A DNA stretch of 64,000 bases from Balaenoptera acutorostrata (taxonomy: Eukaryota > Chordata > Mammalia > Artiodactyla > Balaenopteridae). Position numbers and translations under genes: made by a program. The stretch spans positions 58,998,668 through 59,062,667 of the forward strand of contig NC_080080.1 of NCBI RefSeq assembly GCF_949987535.1, read 5' to 3'. Position 1 is the first letter of the stretch. Each line of letters begins with the position of its first letter. Below the pieces are notes generated by a model. It saw nothing but the letters and a program-made list of their open reading frames with translations. It was not told the DNA's origin and made no database searches. Shown here piece by piece: positions 49,017 to 60,405 of this stretch.

Positions 49017-49794
49017 AATACCTCCAAAAACATTTCTTAAAGGAAAGAAAAAAAGCCTCTGGCCTGTTTATTGGACAGGAGCTCAATTTCAGTTATTTTG
49101 AGAAGGCAGAAACACACTCCACCCAAAACGTTCAGAGCTCCTGCCAAGTGAGAATTTCTTTGCAAGTCAATAGGTCAAGTAACAGAGTTGGTTGGAACTC
49201 ATTTATCACTTAAAAGATCTGCATTTAGGTCTGAATAATTTGAATATGTTCACTAGTTTGTGCATTTTTCTGGAGAAGGCGGTTCCAAGGGGGAAAGTTT
49301 TTTCTTAGAACACAGTACCACAATAGACTTTTTTCCCCTTGGGTTAGAAAATAAAGGGAGAAAGTAATGGCATTCCCATAGGGAGTATTTCCTACAATTC
49401 TAACGTAGAATTTTTAATCTGAGGGCTGACATACTTTTAAAAGAAAGTCAGGATTATGCAGTGTAGGAATTGAAGCCTCCTCCTGAGCCAGGGATGTCGT
49501 CCTGAACTGCCTCCTTTATCTCATCCATCGCATACACTACAAAGGAACATACAGACCAACCAACCCCACCTCCTGTTCACTCACTTCTAGCCTCTCGTCC
49601 CTCCCCTGGCCTCTGCTCCCCCTTATCTGTCTTCTACTGTTGCTCTGACTACAATTTCTATGCAAGATCGCTGGGACACCGAGTCCAGTGGTTTGTTTAT
49701 AAATCTCTGTAGCATTTGGTCCTGTCCACTTTCTCTCCTCCCACTATTCCTGTGGTATTGGTCACTGAAGTTTTTGTCCATGTGTTTTGCCTCT
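49017..49794. other. Intergenic DNA, no gene seen
   Basis: Single-copy sequence right of the L1 insertion; nothing supported. Confidence 0.45.
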
Positions 49795-49985
49795 TGAGAG
49801 CACTTGAGCCAGACTGCCTGAGTTTGAATCCTAGCTTCACCACTTGCTAGTTATGTGTCTGGGGCAAGTTATTTAACTTTTGGGTGCTTCAGTTTTCTCA
49901 TCTATAAAATGGGGGTAGTGAAAAAACCTACCCCACACAGTTGGTGTAACGTGCATAGGAGAATATCTGGTACATAGTAAGGGTT
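49795..49985 (+). repeat. MIR SINE
   Basis: gactgcctgagtttgaatcc, ttttctcatctataaaatgg and ggtacatagtaagg are the standard MIR core and 3' part. It abuts the trinucleotide array. Confidence 0.85.
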
Positions 49986-50021
49986 CCTTAGGGATGAGTT
50001 ATCATTATTGTCATTGTCTTC

Positions 50022-50294
50022 ATCATCATCACCATCACCATCACCATCACCACCACCACCACCACCACCACCACTATCATCACCATCACAACCACCACCA
50101 CCACCACCACCACCACCATCACCACCACCACCACCATCACCATCACCACCACCACCACCACCACCATCGTCACCATCCCCACCACCACCACCACCACCAT
50201 CATCACCATCGTCACCACCACCCACCACCATCACCATCATCACCACCACCACCACTACCATAATCACCATCACCACCATCATCATCATCATCAA
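50022..50294. repeat. (CAC/CAT)n trinucleotide array
   Basis: About 270 bp made almost only of cac and cat triplets with a few interruptions (cgt, ccc). It yields fake poly-His, poly-Pro/Ser and poly-Val/Met/Gly frames on both strands. No coding role. Confidence 0.95.
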
Positions 50295-50798
50295 AGGGCA
50301 GTTCTTGCTCTTTGCAGGCTCCTTGGCCTGCTTCCTACTTGCAGGTATTCACTGCCTTTTTTCTTTCTTCCTTTCATAGGACCTCTCTTCTCTTTGGGCT
50401 TTTCCTTGACAGTCTTGGGGTTTCCCACATTGATATCTTTGGCCCTAACCTTTTCCTGAGCCCCAGAGTTTAATTTCTAACCACTGGCTGGCCATTTACA
50501 TTCAGAATTTTCTGAGCATTTTAAACCCAACCTGCCCAAGTGGAATCCACTCTCTGGTCCTTTAAAGTCTCCTCTCTCCCTCCTTCCACTGCTCCTCTTC
50601 CCTCCTTTCATCTTCATTGATGCCATCACAGACTTCCACAGCTCCTGCTGGGGAATCACAAGTAGAGCTTGGTCTTTATTTCCCCCACACCCCAGTCATC
50701 CAGTTGGGCTCCAGGGTCTGTTGAAGATCCCTCCGTGGTGTCTTGCAATATGTCTTTGCCTTTCTCTTTCCACTGTTGCTCCCTGGAGCACACTCTTT
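50295..50798. other. Intergenic DNA, no gene seen
   Basis: Single-copy; short frames only. Confidence 0.4.
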
Positions 50799-51154
50799 GT
50801 ATTAGTTTGCTCTGGCTGCCATTGGGTGGCTTAAACAACAGAAGTTAATTTTCTTACAGTTCTAGAGGCTGGAAGTCCAAAATCAAGGTGCCAACAGGGT
50901 TGGTTTCTGGTGAGGACTCTCTCCTGGGCTTGTGGACAGCCACCTTCTCATTGTGTCCTTTCCTCTGTGCATGTGCTTCCCTGGTGTCTTGTCTTTTCTT
51001 ATAAGGACACCGTTCCTATTGGATTAGGGCCCCACCCTATGACCTTATTTAACCTTAATTACCTCCTTAGAGCCCTGTATCCAAAATACAGTCACACTAG
51101 GGATTAGGGCTTCAACCTATGAATTTTGTGGGGGACACAGTTCAGTCCATAACA
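50799..51154 (-). mobile_element. MLT1/MST-type MaLR LTR (antisense)
   Basis: Reverse of the standard LTR: tgtattagtttgctctggct, ggcttaaacaacagaagtta, ataaggacaccgttcctatt, and the end ttcagtccataaca. Confidence 0.85.
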
Positions 51155-51241
51155 GCCTTGGTGCTGCTGATGGTTTCACTGATTTCCTGTCTCCCCTCTG
51201 TGATCCATGTTCATATGGAGGCAGGAACAATCTTTCTAAAA

Positions 51242-51484
51242 CAGTGGTCCCCAACCTTTTTGGCACCAGGGACTGGTTTCATAGAACACAGTTTTTCCAC
51301 GGGCGGGGTTGGGGTTCAGGCAGTAATGCTAGCGATGGGGGAGATGGTTCAGGCAGAAATGCGAGCGATGGGGAGCGGTAGATGAAGCTTCGCTCGCTCG
51401 CCGGCCGCTCACCTCCTGTGCGGCCCAGTTCCTAACAGGACACAGACCGGTACTAGTCCATGGTCCGGCGGTTGGGGACCCCTG
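51242..51484. mobile_element. MER1-type non-autonomous hAT-Charlie with perfect 8-bp duplication
   Basis: Terminal inverted repeats cagtggtccccaacc and ggttggggacccctg. The exact 8-bp copies ttctaaaa stand at 51234-51241 and 51485-51492. A 243-bp non-coding element, mobilised in trans by a hAT transposase. Confidence 0.95.
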
Positions 51485-51904
51485 TTCTAAAACACAGCTC
51501 TGACCATCTCCCTCCCATTTCTAATAGCCTGACCCATCTCCCCCTTGCTTAGATGCAGTGTGAGGGTTCCTGCTACGAGACTTTTGGGCTCTGTCCTTTG
51601 GTTCCTTACCCTTACTAATCTGGAAACCGGAGATAACTTTACCAACCCCGCGTTGCCGTAAGGATGACGTAAAGGCTAACAAGTAAGTGTTGTTTTGTTG
51701 TTATGAAAATCATGTTCGTGCTCCTCAGCCTGCTGTTCAAGGTCCTCCATCACTTTGTTACTCCACGTGGTCCCCTGCCAGCAGCCTCCCCTCGTCTGGT
51801 GCTTGTTAGTGATGCAGATGCTGCACTGTAATTAGATTCTCAGGTGATTGGTATGTGAGATCCTGGTTCCTCACCTGCTTCTTAACTGCAGTCCAGCTTT
51901 CTCC

Positions 51905-52110
51905 TGGTGCAGAAAGGGGACAGGCCTTGGAGACAGACAACCTGGTTTCAAATTCCAGCTCCTGGAATTTGGTTTCAAATCCCAGCTTTACGTGGGCGTG
52001 GATGTTTACAGACCCTGTCTCTGCTTTGTTTCCATCTGAAAAATGGGGACAGTCATAGCGCTTACATCACAGAGGTTTTTCGAGGATTAATCAAAACATT
52101 GTGTAAATAA
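51905..52110 (+). repeat. MIR SINE with a local duplication
   Basis: ggtttcaaat(t/c)cca occurs twice (51941 and 51970), followed by ttccatctgaaaaatgggga and cgaggattaatcaaaaca. Confidence 0.65.
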
Positions 52111-52191
52111 TGGAGCCTCTACCCTTGTGACTTTAAATTGGATTTCATATTTGAAACTAAGTACCTTTTTGTGTGCTTGGTTCATGGTACT

Positions 52192-52458
52192 TTTTAAATT
52201 GAGATATTGTTAATTTACAGTGTTGTGTGGTTTCAGGTGTACAGCAAAGTGATTTACTTATACATGTATATATATTCTTTTTCAGATTCTTCTTCATTTT
52301 AGGTTATTATAACATATTAAGTATAGTTCCCTGTGCTATACAGTAGGTCCTTGTTGTTTACCTATTTTATATATAGTAGTATGTATATGTTAATCCCAAA
52401 CTCCTAATTTATCTCCCCTGACCGTCTCCTTTGGTAACCATAAGTTTGTTTTCTATGT
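52192..52458 (-). mobile_element. L1 3' UTR fragment
   Basis: Reverse orientation: gttaatttacagtgttgtgt, caggtgtacagcaaagtgat, ctatacagtaggtccttgtt. Confidence 0.8.
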
Positions 52459-52471
52459 TGTTTTGTTTTGT

Positions 52472-52770
52472 TTTGTTTTGTTTTTTTAATTTATTTATTT
52501 ATTTTTGGCTGTGTTAGGTCTTCGTTTTCAGTACGAGGGCTTTCTCTAGTTGTGGCGAGCGGGGGCCACTCTTCATCGTGGTGCGCGGGCCTCTCACTAT
52601 CGCGGCCTCTCTTGTTGCGGAGCACAGGCTCCAGACGCGCAGGCTCAGTAGTTGTGGCTCACGGGCCCAGTTGCTCTGCGGCATGTGGGATCCTCCCAGA
52701 CCAGGGCTCGAACCCGTGTCCCCTGCATTGGCAGGCAGATTCTCAACCACTGCGCCACCAGGGAAGCCCC
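52472..52770 (-). mobile_element. CHR-type SINE
   Basis: Reverse orientation, ending at ggaagcccc. Near-identical ttgttttgttttg (52459-52471) and ttgttttggttttg (52771-52784) flank it. Confidence 0.9.
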
Positions 52771-52784
52771 TTGTTTTGGTTTTG

Positions 52785-53164
52785 AGTCAAGGTTTCCTTA
52801 CATGGCACTGGGGGGGAAATGACAGTGGTGTTTCTTAATCCCTCGGCCTCTGTACTGTCTCATCCTGATCATGGAACAGGGTCCTGCTGGTTTTCCTCAG
52901 GCAGGATGTGACCAGCAAAGATGTGATGGTGAGACTCCTTTTCCCGCGGAGGGTCAATCAGCTGCTTCTTCAGGGGAAGGTGGAGAGAATCCTTTCAGGT
53001 CTCAGCAGTGGCCAGGAACCAGAAGGGGTCTGTACGTCTAATCTGTGACCAAGCGGAACACAGTCCCTTTGTGACACTTCATCCCATTGTGGCTGGGAGA
53101 GAGGGCCTACTCCTTGCCGCTCCAGCTCCTTCAAGCCTACTTAACCTCGTAAAGAGGAGTTCTT
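52785..53164. other. Unassigned single-copy stretch
   Basis: Moderately GC-rich. No repeat, exon or motif recognised. Confidence 0.4.
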
Positions 53165-54055
53165 TCAGTCAGTTTTAAAAAAACCTTTTCAAATTTACAG
53201 AAAGTTTGCAAGAATAAGAACACTATAGACAACAGCTCCATACTCTGCCCAGATCATTCACCCACTGCTCACACAGTACCCCATCTGCTTTATCATTCTC
53301 ACGTGCATAGTATTTTATTTTCTGAACCATTAGAGAGAAAGTTGCGTACATCATAGCACTTTGCCCCCAAATCCTTCCATTTGTACTTTCTAAGGAGAGG
53401 GATATTCTCTTACATAACCACAGTACAGTTGTAACTTCAGTAAATTCAATATTGATACAATACTTTTATCTCATCTGCCATTGTATTCCAGTTTTTTAAA
53501 CTGACCCAGTATGTCCTTTATGGAATTTCTTTTTTCTCTTTGGTTCAGGACCCAATCTGGGATTAGGTATGATTTCTAGTTGTTATGTCTTTTTAGTCTC
53601 CTTTTATGTGGATCATTTTCACAGCTTTTTATGACGTCAACATTTTTGAACAATGCAGCCTCTTCCTCTTTAAAAAAAAAAAAGAACCTTTCTCATTTTG
53701 GATTTGTCTGATGTTTCCTCATAATAGGATTCAGGTTCTGCATTCTTAGCATGAATACCTCATAAGTATTCAGGGTATCACATTTGAAGACTCATGTCCA
53801 CCTGCCTCTCGGGTGATAGCAATGTTGATCATCCAGTAAAGGTAGTGTTCAGTTTCTCCCCTGTGTTGTTACTGTATTTTCCATTCCAACACCTAATTAA
53901 TCTGTGGGGAGGCCCCAAAAGACTGTATATATATCCCACTTTTAAAACTTTCTTCCTGATTCTTGCCTGAGTCTTTATGGTGATGGTTGATGCAGCGTTC
54001 TTCTGTAAGAGGCTTCCTTCTTCCTCTTTATTGATCTACTTATTATTTGTACGAC
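53165..54055 (-). mobile_element. Old L1M 3' region
   Basis: Reverse orientation: aatttacagaaagtttgcaa, ctcttacataaccacagtac, tgtctgatgtttcctcataa, gattcttgcctgagtcttta. Confidence 0.7.
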
Positions 54056-54230
54056 ATGTTAGTCTGGGTTCTTCAGAGAAATAGACCAATAGGATATCTA
54101 TATCTATATCTATATATCTGCATCTATATATATAAATAAGAGATTTATTGTAAAGAATTGCCTCACAATTATGAAGGCAGAGAAGTCCCAAGCAGTCACA
54201 AGCTGGAAACCCAAGAAGGTTGATGATATA

Positions 54231-55027
54231 CGGTAATTCCCCCTTATCTGTGGTTTCACTTTCTGCGGTTTCAGTTACCTGCAGTTATAAAATATTAAAT
54301 GAAAAATTCCAGAAATAAACAATTCATAAGTTTTAAATTGTTCACAGGTCCAAGTAGTGTGGTGAAAACTCGTGCTGTCTCACTCCTCCCCACGTTGGAT
54401 GTGAATCAGCCTTTTGTTCAGTGTATCCTGCCCGCTAGTCACTTGGTAGCCATCTCAGTTATCAGATTGACTGTCATGGTATCACAGAGCTTGTGTTCAA
54501 GTTACCCTTGTTTTACTTAATAAAGGCCCCAAAGCACAAGAGTAGTGATGCTGGCAATTTGGATCTGCCAAAGAGAAGCCTTTAAGTGCTTCCTTTAAGT
54601 GAAAAGATGAAAGTTCTCAACTAATTAAGGAAAGAAAAATATTGTATGCTGAGGATGACAAGATCTACGGTAAGAATGAATCTTCTATTTGTGAAATTGT
54701 GAAGAAGGAAAAAGAAATTCGTGCTAGTTTTGCTGTAGCATCTCAGACTGCGAAAGTTACAGCCACAGTGCATGGTAAGTCCTTAGTTAAGGTGGAAAAG
54801 GCATTAAATTTGTATAATAAGGTATTTTGAGAAAGAGAGACCACATTCACATAACTTTTATTAGTATATTTTTATAATCATTCTATTATTATTGTTAATC
54901 TCTTCCCGTGCCTAATTTATAAATTAAACTTTATCATAGATATGTATGTATAGGAAAATTTCCCATGGTTTCTGCCCCCATTGGGGGTCTTGCAACGTAT
55001 TCTTTACTAATAAGGGGGGCACTCCTG
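54231..55027 (+). mobile_element. Tigger1-type DNA transposon, internally deleted
   Basis: Terminal repeats cggtaattcccccttatctg and the complementary aataaggggggcactcctg lie between TA target duplications (54229-54230 and 55028-55029), the hallmark of Tc1/mariner-pogo elements. The interior carries the start of the pogo transposase. Confidence 0.9.
54520..54830 (+). pseudogene. Tigger1 transposase N-terminal remnant
   Basis: From the AATAAAGGCCCCAAAGCACA region the CENP-B-like helix-turn-helix part of a pogo/Tigger transposase can be followed, then DKIYGKNESSICEIVKKEKE and TATVHGKSLVKVEKALNL (54642-54830). Upstream stops and frame changes break it, and the DDE catalytic domain is deleted. 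No activity is possible. Confidence 0.8.
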
Positions 55028-55350
55028 TACTTCTAGTTTGAGTCTGAAGGCCTGAGAATCGGGAAAGATGACGGTGTAAATTTCATTAGAAGTCCAAGTC
55101 CAGACACAGAAGACTGATATCTCAGCTCGAAGACAGTCAGGCAGAGAGAGTGACTCTTCTATTCAGGCCTTCAGCAGATTGGATGAAGCACATCCACTTT
55201 GGGGAGGGCCATCTGCTTCACTCAGTTTACCGATTAAAGTGTTAATCTTGTCCACAAACACCTTCACGGATGCAACTACAATAATGTTTAATCAAATATC
55301 TGGGTACCTCGTGATCCAGTCAAATTGACACATGCAATTAACCATCGGAT

Positions 55351-57059
55351 ATGTACTCTTGGACTCCTGTTTTTAATGGTTTATAATCCACTGCTATCCT
55401 TAATTATGTTGGTGATCAAATTGTCCTATATTTGGCCAGCTGGCTGCTGTGTCATTATGACATGTCCACAGGATCTGATATCTGTGGCCTGGCACTCCTG
55501 TTGGGCAATTGCATCGTCTGTCTGTGTGCCCTTCAAGCTCCCTCCAAGTAAATTTTTGTGTGTTACATAGCTTTTCCATACACTATCTCTTGAACTCTTC
55601 CAAAATTAGGGAGAGCCTACCTAGACATATTTGAATGATGTGTTAATGGGCAGGTAGAAACTTAATATTCTTTGTAATCATTAGTACTTAACTCCGTTTC
55701 CATTTGCACTAACAGGAGTCATCCGGTGGGTTATTGCTCTGTGGTGTACACTTTACTGGCTGGAATATTAACTTCTGAGCTGCCCATGGGTGCCCTCTGC
55801 TGGCACTGCAGTGCATACACACTTTTCTGGGATTTCTCCCTCTGCCCACTTTCTCTTTTGGTTGATTGGTCTCTCCAGTTATCACAGAGTTATGGATCAT
55901 GCAGTGCAAACAGTTTTGGAACCTGCTTTGTTTACTGATATCAAGAATATCTTTCCCTGTAAATATATACATTTCTATGTCATCGTGTTCATGTTTGCAT
56001 AGTTTTCTATTACGTGAATGTTCTATTTAGCATTTAAATAATCCACTTTTAGGAAGCATTTGTATTGTTTATTTTTTCCATTTTATATAGCACTAAAGTG
56101 GACATTCCTTGTATATATATCATTCATATGTGACTTATTAAGTTGAACTTGATAAGTGGATAGGAACTTGACAGGTAAAAATATAGGGAAAAGAGACTAG
56201 TTCGAGAAAATTGCCTAGGCCAAGTTTAGGATGTATTCAAGCAATAGGAAAAATGAGGTTTGGCTGAAACGTAGTGGGATAATAGTGTGAGATGTTGGAA
56301 AGTAGGTGTTGTAGGATTCTTTCTATTGAACTGATAGGCTCCAACTCCAACCGTAAGTGAAGCAGAATCGAAATTTATTTGTTTCATAACTGGGAACCCC
56401 AGGGTAGCTGGATCTGGGGACTCAGACGCTCTTGTTCCATCCCTTTGCTGTCACCGATTCTCCCTCTGTCCCTTCCCAGTTTCTGCACTGGTTCTCTTGC
56501 CTGTTGGCATGGGGACAGAAGGAGCTCTCAGCTCCCCCAGCTGGACATCCCAACAGTTCAGGTTATAGGAAGAGTCACTTTTTCCCATTACTCACTGAGT
56601 AAACATCAGGGAAGACCTGTACTTGGTGCTTTTGGGGTCAGATGTGTACCCTTAGACTAGTCCCTGTGAGCACGGGGTTGGGATGTCTGCATGGGCCAGA
56701 TCTGAAGCGCTAGCCCACGCCTGTGCCCAGGGGCAGAGGCGGGAACCATGGAAGGCTCTCCCCTGGGAACCCTGTGGAGCAGGTGAAGCGGGATTCTTCA
56801 AGGAGAAGCGGGTGCTAAAGAGACAAACAGGAGACGTCTGCCACACTGTGGGGCGCTGGGCTGTACGGGAACGCTTCAGGTAGGTCCGAAGTCGGTGTGG
56901 TCAGTGACGAACGAAAAGAGGGAAAGGATGAAAAAGGCGTATTATGTGTACACGTTGGATGAAGAGCTCTTGGTGGTACTTCAGTATAGAGGAGGGATAC
57001 GTGGAGGTGATTCCTCTTGCCTGGACTGTGGCAGTAGACTCTGGGTCCCCCCTCTTTTA
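55351..57059. other. Intergenic DNA, no gene seen
   Basis: The frames at 56379-56883 show no domain. The region has no strong repeat signature. Confidence 0.4.
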
Positions 57060-57360
57060 GCCTCTTTCTAGCTACAGTGCATCCTATACACTGTTTCCAG
57101 AGTCGTCTTTATAAAACATTTTATCCTGTTTCCCCCTGGCTCAAACACCTTCTGTGGCTTTTTTTGCACATTATATTCAGTATACAAGGTTGTCACTCAA
57201 GGTCTTCAATGGTCTGTCCCTAAGCTACACTTCCATTTTTTATATCTTACAGCTCCCTTCTACTTAGTGTGTGACTCTTGAGCCAACTGAATTTTTTTGC
57301 CATTCCATTAACGTATCCCATGCTTTTCCCACCTCTGGTTCGCTGTTCTTATTTTCCTCA
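57060..57360 (-). repeat. L2-like fragment
   Basis: ctcaaggtcttcaatggtct and tcccatgcttttcccacctc resemble L2 in reverse; diverged. Confidence 0.45.
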
Positions 57361-57899
57361 CGTGCTAGAATGTATTGACTGCGATCTGACTGGAGAACTA
57401 CAGCTGGTTCAAAGAGTCAGATTTTACATAACGGTCCTAAGATGATACCTAAACAAGTAGAGTAAAAATTTTGAGACATCATTTAAATTCGGAATCCCCA
57501 TGTTTATAAATAAGGCATGCAGTGTCTGCATAAGCTGTTATTTCCTTTCTTCACTCCACGTGGATTAGAGCGAGGACAGCAGTCCAGAATGCAGCCCCTG
57601 CCCTGGAGGGGAGGCTGTCCAGGCCCAGAGGGACTGACAGGTGGACACATCACATCCTGTGTGCTGCTGGCGGACGGGAGAGCTGGAGAAGGCAGGGCTT
57701 CCGAGAAGAGATGGCGTTTCTGCCTGAGTCTTGAAAGACGAATGAGTTTCGCAGGCAGAAAAAAGGCGGCGTTTCAGGCAGAGGGTGTAGCATAGGTGCC
57801 CACACCAAAGATCAAGGACATGGGAATTTTGAGGGTTCTGAGGAGCATAGAGGTGGCTGCGGCTTGCTCTGTTACCTGAGTCGGTGCTAATATCTTTTA
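57361..57899. other. Unassigned single-copy stretch
   Basis: Includes a MIR/L2-like hint (ggaaggcagggcttccgaga, gcctgagtcttgaaagacga) but no firm call. Confidence 0.35.
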
Positions 57900-58240
57900 T
57901 CTTAGTTCCGGCTGCTGTAATAAGTTACCACAGAATTGGAAGGCTTATAACAACAGACATTTGTTTCTCACAGTTGTGGAGGCTGGGAAGTTCAAGGTTG
58001 GTTGATTTGATCCTGGTGAGAGCCCTTTTCCTGTTGGCAGATGGCTGTCGTCTTGCGTCCTCATGTGGTGGAGAGAGAGCTCGAGTTAGCTCTCCTTCTT
58101 TTCTTGGGAAGACACTAATCCCATCAGGGCCCAATCCTCTTGGCCTCATCTAAACCTAATCATCTTCTAATACCATCATGTTGGGGGTTAGGGATTCTAC
58201 ATATGCATTGTGAAGAGACACAAACAATCAGCCTGTAACA
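57900..58240 (-). mobile_element. MLT1-type MaLR LTR (antisense)
   Basis: ccggctgctgtaataagtta, tttctcacagttgtggaggc, agggcccaatcctcttggcc and the end atcagcctgtaaca. Confidence 0.8.
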
Positions 58241-59861
58241 CTTTCTAACACTTGTGGCTCAAGGAGGAAGCATGAGAATGGAGAAATGTGTTTTTCCACC
58301 AGTGATTTGGTGACCACGTGTAGAGTGTTGAAAGGGTCGGGGGCCACATTAACCACATCTAGTCCAAGAACATAACTGGGATGCCTGCCCTATCTCGGTA
58401 AGAGATACTATGGATTTCAAGAAACCAGCCAACTCATTTTTTCCAATAATAAAAAAGAAACCATTTATTCTATTTCTAAATATAGAATAAACAGCATTTA
58501 TAGTTGCCCAAATTTTGGTATCTCTTAGGAGAAAAATACAGATTGATTTTTTGTTGTTGTTGTTACAAGTAAACTTTTTAGACTTGCCAAAAATAGAGTA
58601 CAACATGAGACTAACAGAAAAAAAAATAGAAGATAACTCTTAAGATGAATATAGACTGTCTTGGTGCATATATATTTTATACACTAGCCACAGATTTTTT
58701 TTTTCATGCTTAAAATATTTTGTTTCATATTTGCTTCCAATCCAGGGACAATATATTGAGTTCCCGTTTTATCAGGTGGATTTGAAAAGGTAGAACACAG
58801 CTGTTTTTTCGTTATGCAGTAACAGACCATCTCCTGCCTACGGGAGGGGTTGCTTTTATTTTCACCTCTTTAATATGAGCTGAGCCACGTGGGTGAAAGC
58901 AGCCTGAACCGTAAATGCTGTCACTCTGGCAAAGGCCAGGGTTAGCTCAGAAAGGGTCTGTGAAGAGGCTGGGAAGTGGATCTGGTGACTTAGAAGTTTT
59001 GTTTTATAAGCCAACCCCGACGGTTGCTGTGCAGGGCGTGTTTTCACCCAGGCTATTGCCACCCTTTCAGGCCTGACCTTGGTTAACAAGGAAGGGACCT
59101 GGGCGCTTCACCTGCATGGCTTTCTTCTCTTCTCAGTACATGAAACGGAAACACCATCTTTGCAGAAAAGGGAAGGGAAGGGAAGGAAAAGAAAGGAGAG
59201 GAGGACAAGTCAGACTGACATTTTTGTTACACTAAAGCCAGACGTTGCTTTCGATAAAGTCATCTTGGAAATGGAGCTTTATTTCTCTACCAAGCCACAC
59301 ACAGAAAGCTGGTCGCTTAACCAGGAAGCTTGGCTCTCAGGACTCCACTCTAATCCAGGGTGGAAAAAAAGTAGCCCCCAGATGGCATTTGTGGGAGATT
59401 ACTGGCTGATAATCCTTCCTTGTCCTAGAAGATTAAGTCTGCCCTGGTGTAGTTGTGGTCAGCTGAGCGATTTAAAAAAATAATAAATTGTAGTTTCTTG
59501 TCAGTCTGCCAGTGTCTGACATTTGCTTGAACTGTTTGTACATCGGGGCCATGTTGCGGCACCAGGTCCTCCTTTGTTTACTGAAGAAAGCTCCAGAAAA
59601 CTCTGTTTCCTGTCCAGGTTGTTGGTTGTTGGCTGAAATGAACAGCAGGTGGTGACTAGAGCCTTTCCTCAGGTTGCTGGGGAGAAGTCATTTATTAAAC
59701 AGCCCGCTTGTCCCAAGGGTGTGACGGCTGCCCCTGGGCCAGGAAGCCAAGCTCTCAGAAACCTGGGCTTGATTTCTTTCGCAAGGTTGCCCAGTGCAGT
59801 GATCCAAGGGAATACGGGCAGAGCAGCGCTCAACCGAGGAATAGCAGGCGGTGATAGAACT
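58241..59861. other. Repeat-free flank upstream of the TPD52 exon
   Basis: About 1.6 kb without a recognisable mobile element, unusual in this window. It must contain part of the 5' UTR and perhaps the promoter of the long TPD52 isoform. I see no clear TATA box or CpG island, and the transcription start cannot be placed. A (GGGAA)n-like purine stretch is at 59166-59204. Confidence 0.45.
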
Positions 59862-59894
59862 ATGCGTTCTGCGTTCATCTGGAATGGACGGTAG
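59862..59894 (+). promoter_or_regulatory. Short upstream ORF overlapping the TPD52 start codon
   Basis: An ATG at 59862 opens a 10-codon reading frame in another phase. It closes at TAG 59892-59894, eight bases past the main ATG (59884-59886). Its context has A at -3 but C at +4, weaker than the main start. If the transcript begins upstream of it, this overlapping uORF could dampen translation of the long TPD52 isoform. That role is inference; only the reading frame is seen. Confidence 0.5.
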
Positions 59895-60022
59895 AGAGAT
59901 GGATTTTTACGAGGACTACCAGTCGCCGTTTGATTTTAACACAGGAGTGAACAGAAACTATCTCTACTTGTCTCCTAGTGGAAATACATCCCCACCAGGA
60001 TCACCTACTCTTCAGAAGTTTG
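59884..60022 (+). CDS. TPD52: TPD52 alternative first coding exon (PrLZ/PC-1-type N-terminus)
   Basis: First coding exon of the long isoform of tumor protein D52, a small coiled-coil adaptor linked to vesicle trafficking and exocytosis and to prostate biology (family knowledge). The 46 codons begin MDGREMDFYEDYQSPFDF and end SPPGSPTLQKF. I recognise this as the N-terminus specific to the PrLZ/PC-1 isoform, rich in acidic and aromatic residues and then Ser/Pro. The exon ends after the first base of a Gly codon (TTTG|GTAACT), a good phase-1 donor that suits splicing into the shared exon starting GLLRTDP. The start is the first in-frame ATG; its context is strong (G at -3, G at +4). The 5' UTR limit and promoter are not visible. 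The coiled-coil exons lie beyond the right edge. No other real protein-coding exon was found in the window. Confidence 0.9.
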
Positions 60023-60249
60023 GTAACTACTAGTTTTCTAAAGTTAAGTTTGCTGTAATGAAACCTGTACACAACTTGGGATTTGCCGGGCCTTAAAATT
60101 CTTAGTGTAAAAAGGTACCGGGATCTTGCTCTGTTGCCGCTAGTTCGTAAAGCTGCTACAGATTCCAAGCAGAGAGCTAGATGGCTCATTAAATATTTAG
60201 AATATATGTTTATATATTTAAATATATATAAATAAATGGGAACTTAATT

Positions 60250-60405
60250 TTATTTTATTTATTTTTTAATTTTGTATTGGAGTGTAGTTGATTTACAATG
60301 TTGTGTTAGTTTCAGGTGTACAGCAGAGTGATTCAGTTATACATATACATATATCTATTCTTTCTCGGATTCTTTTCCCATATAGGATATTACAGAATAT
60401 TGAGT
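60250..60405 (-). mobile_element. L1 3' UTR fragment
   Basis: Reverse orientation after a T-rich tail: gttgatttacaatgttgtgt, caggtgtacagcagagtgat. Confidence 0.8.

Larger units (their letters stand above)
54060..55350 (-). repeat. Old LTR-like repeat split by Tigger1
   Basis: The left part (agtctgggttcttcagagaa, gagatttattgtaaagaatt) and right part (cttctattcaggccttcagc, aaattgacacatgcaattaa) are the two halves of one known mammalian repeat in reverse. I do not name the family. A (TATC)n stretch is at 54097-54120. Confidence 0.6.

Noticed and set aside
49988..50379. Poly-His, poly-Val/Met and poly-Pro/Ser open frames
   Set aside because: All are products of the (CAC/CAT)n array on both strands, without splice sites or conserved flanks.
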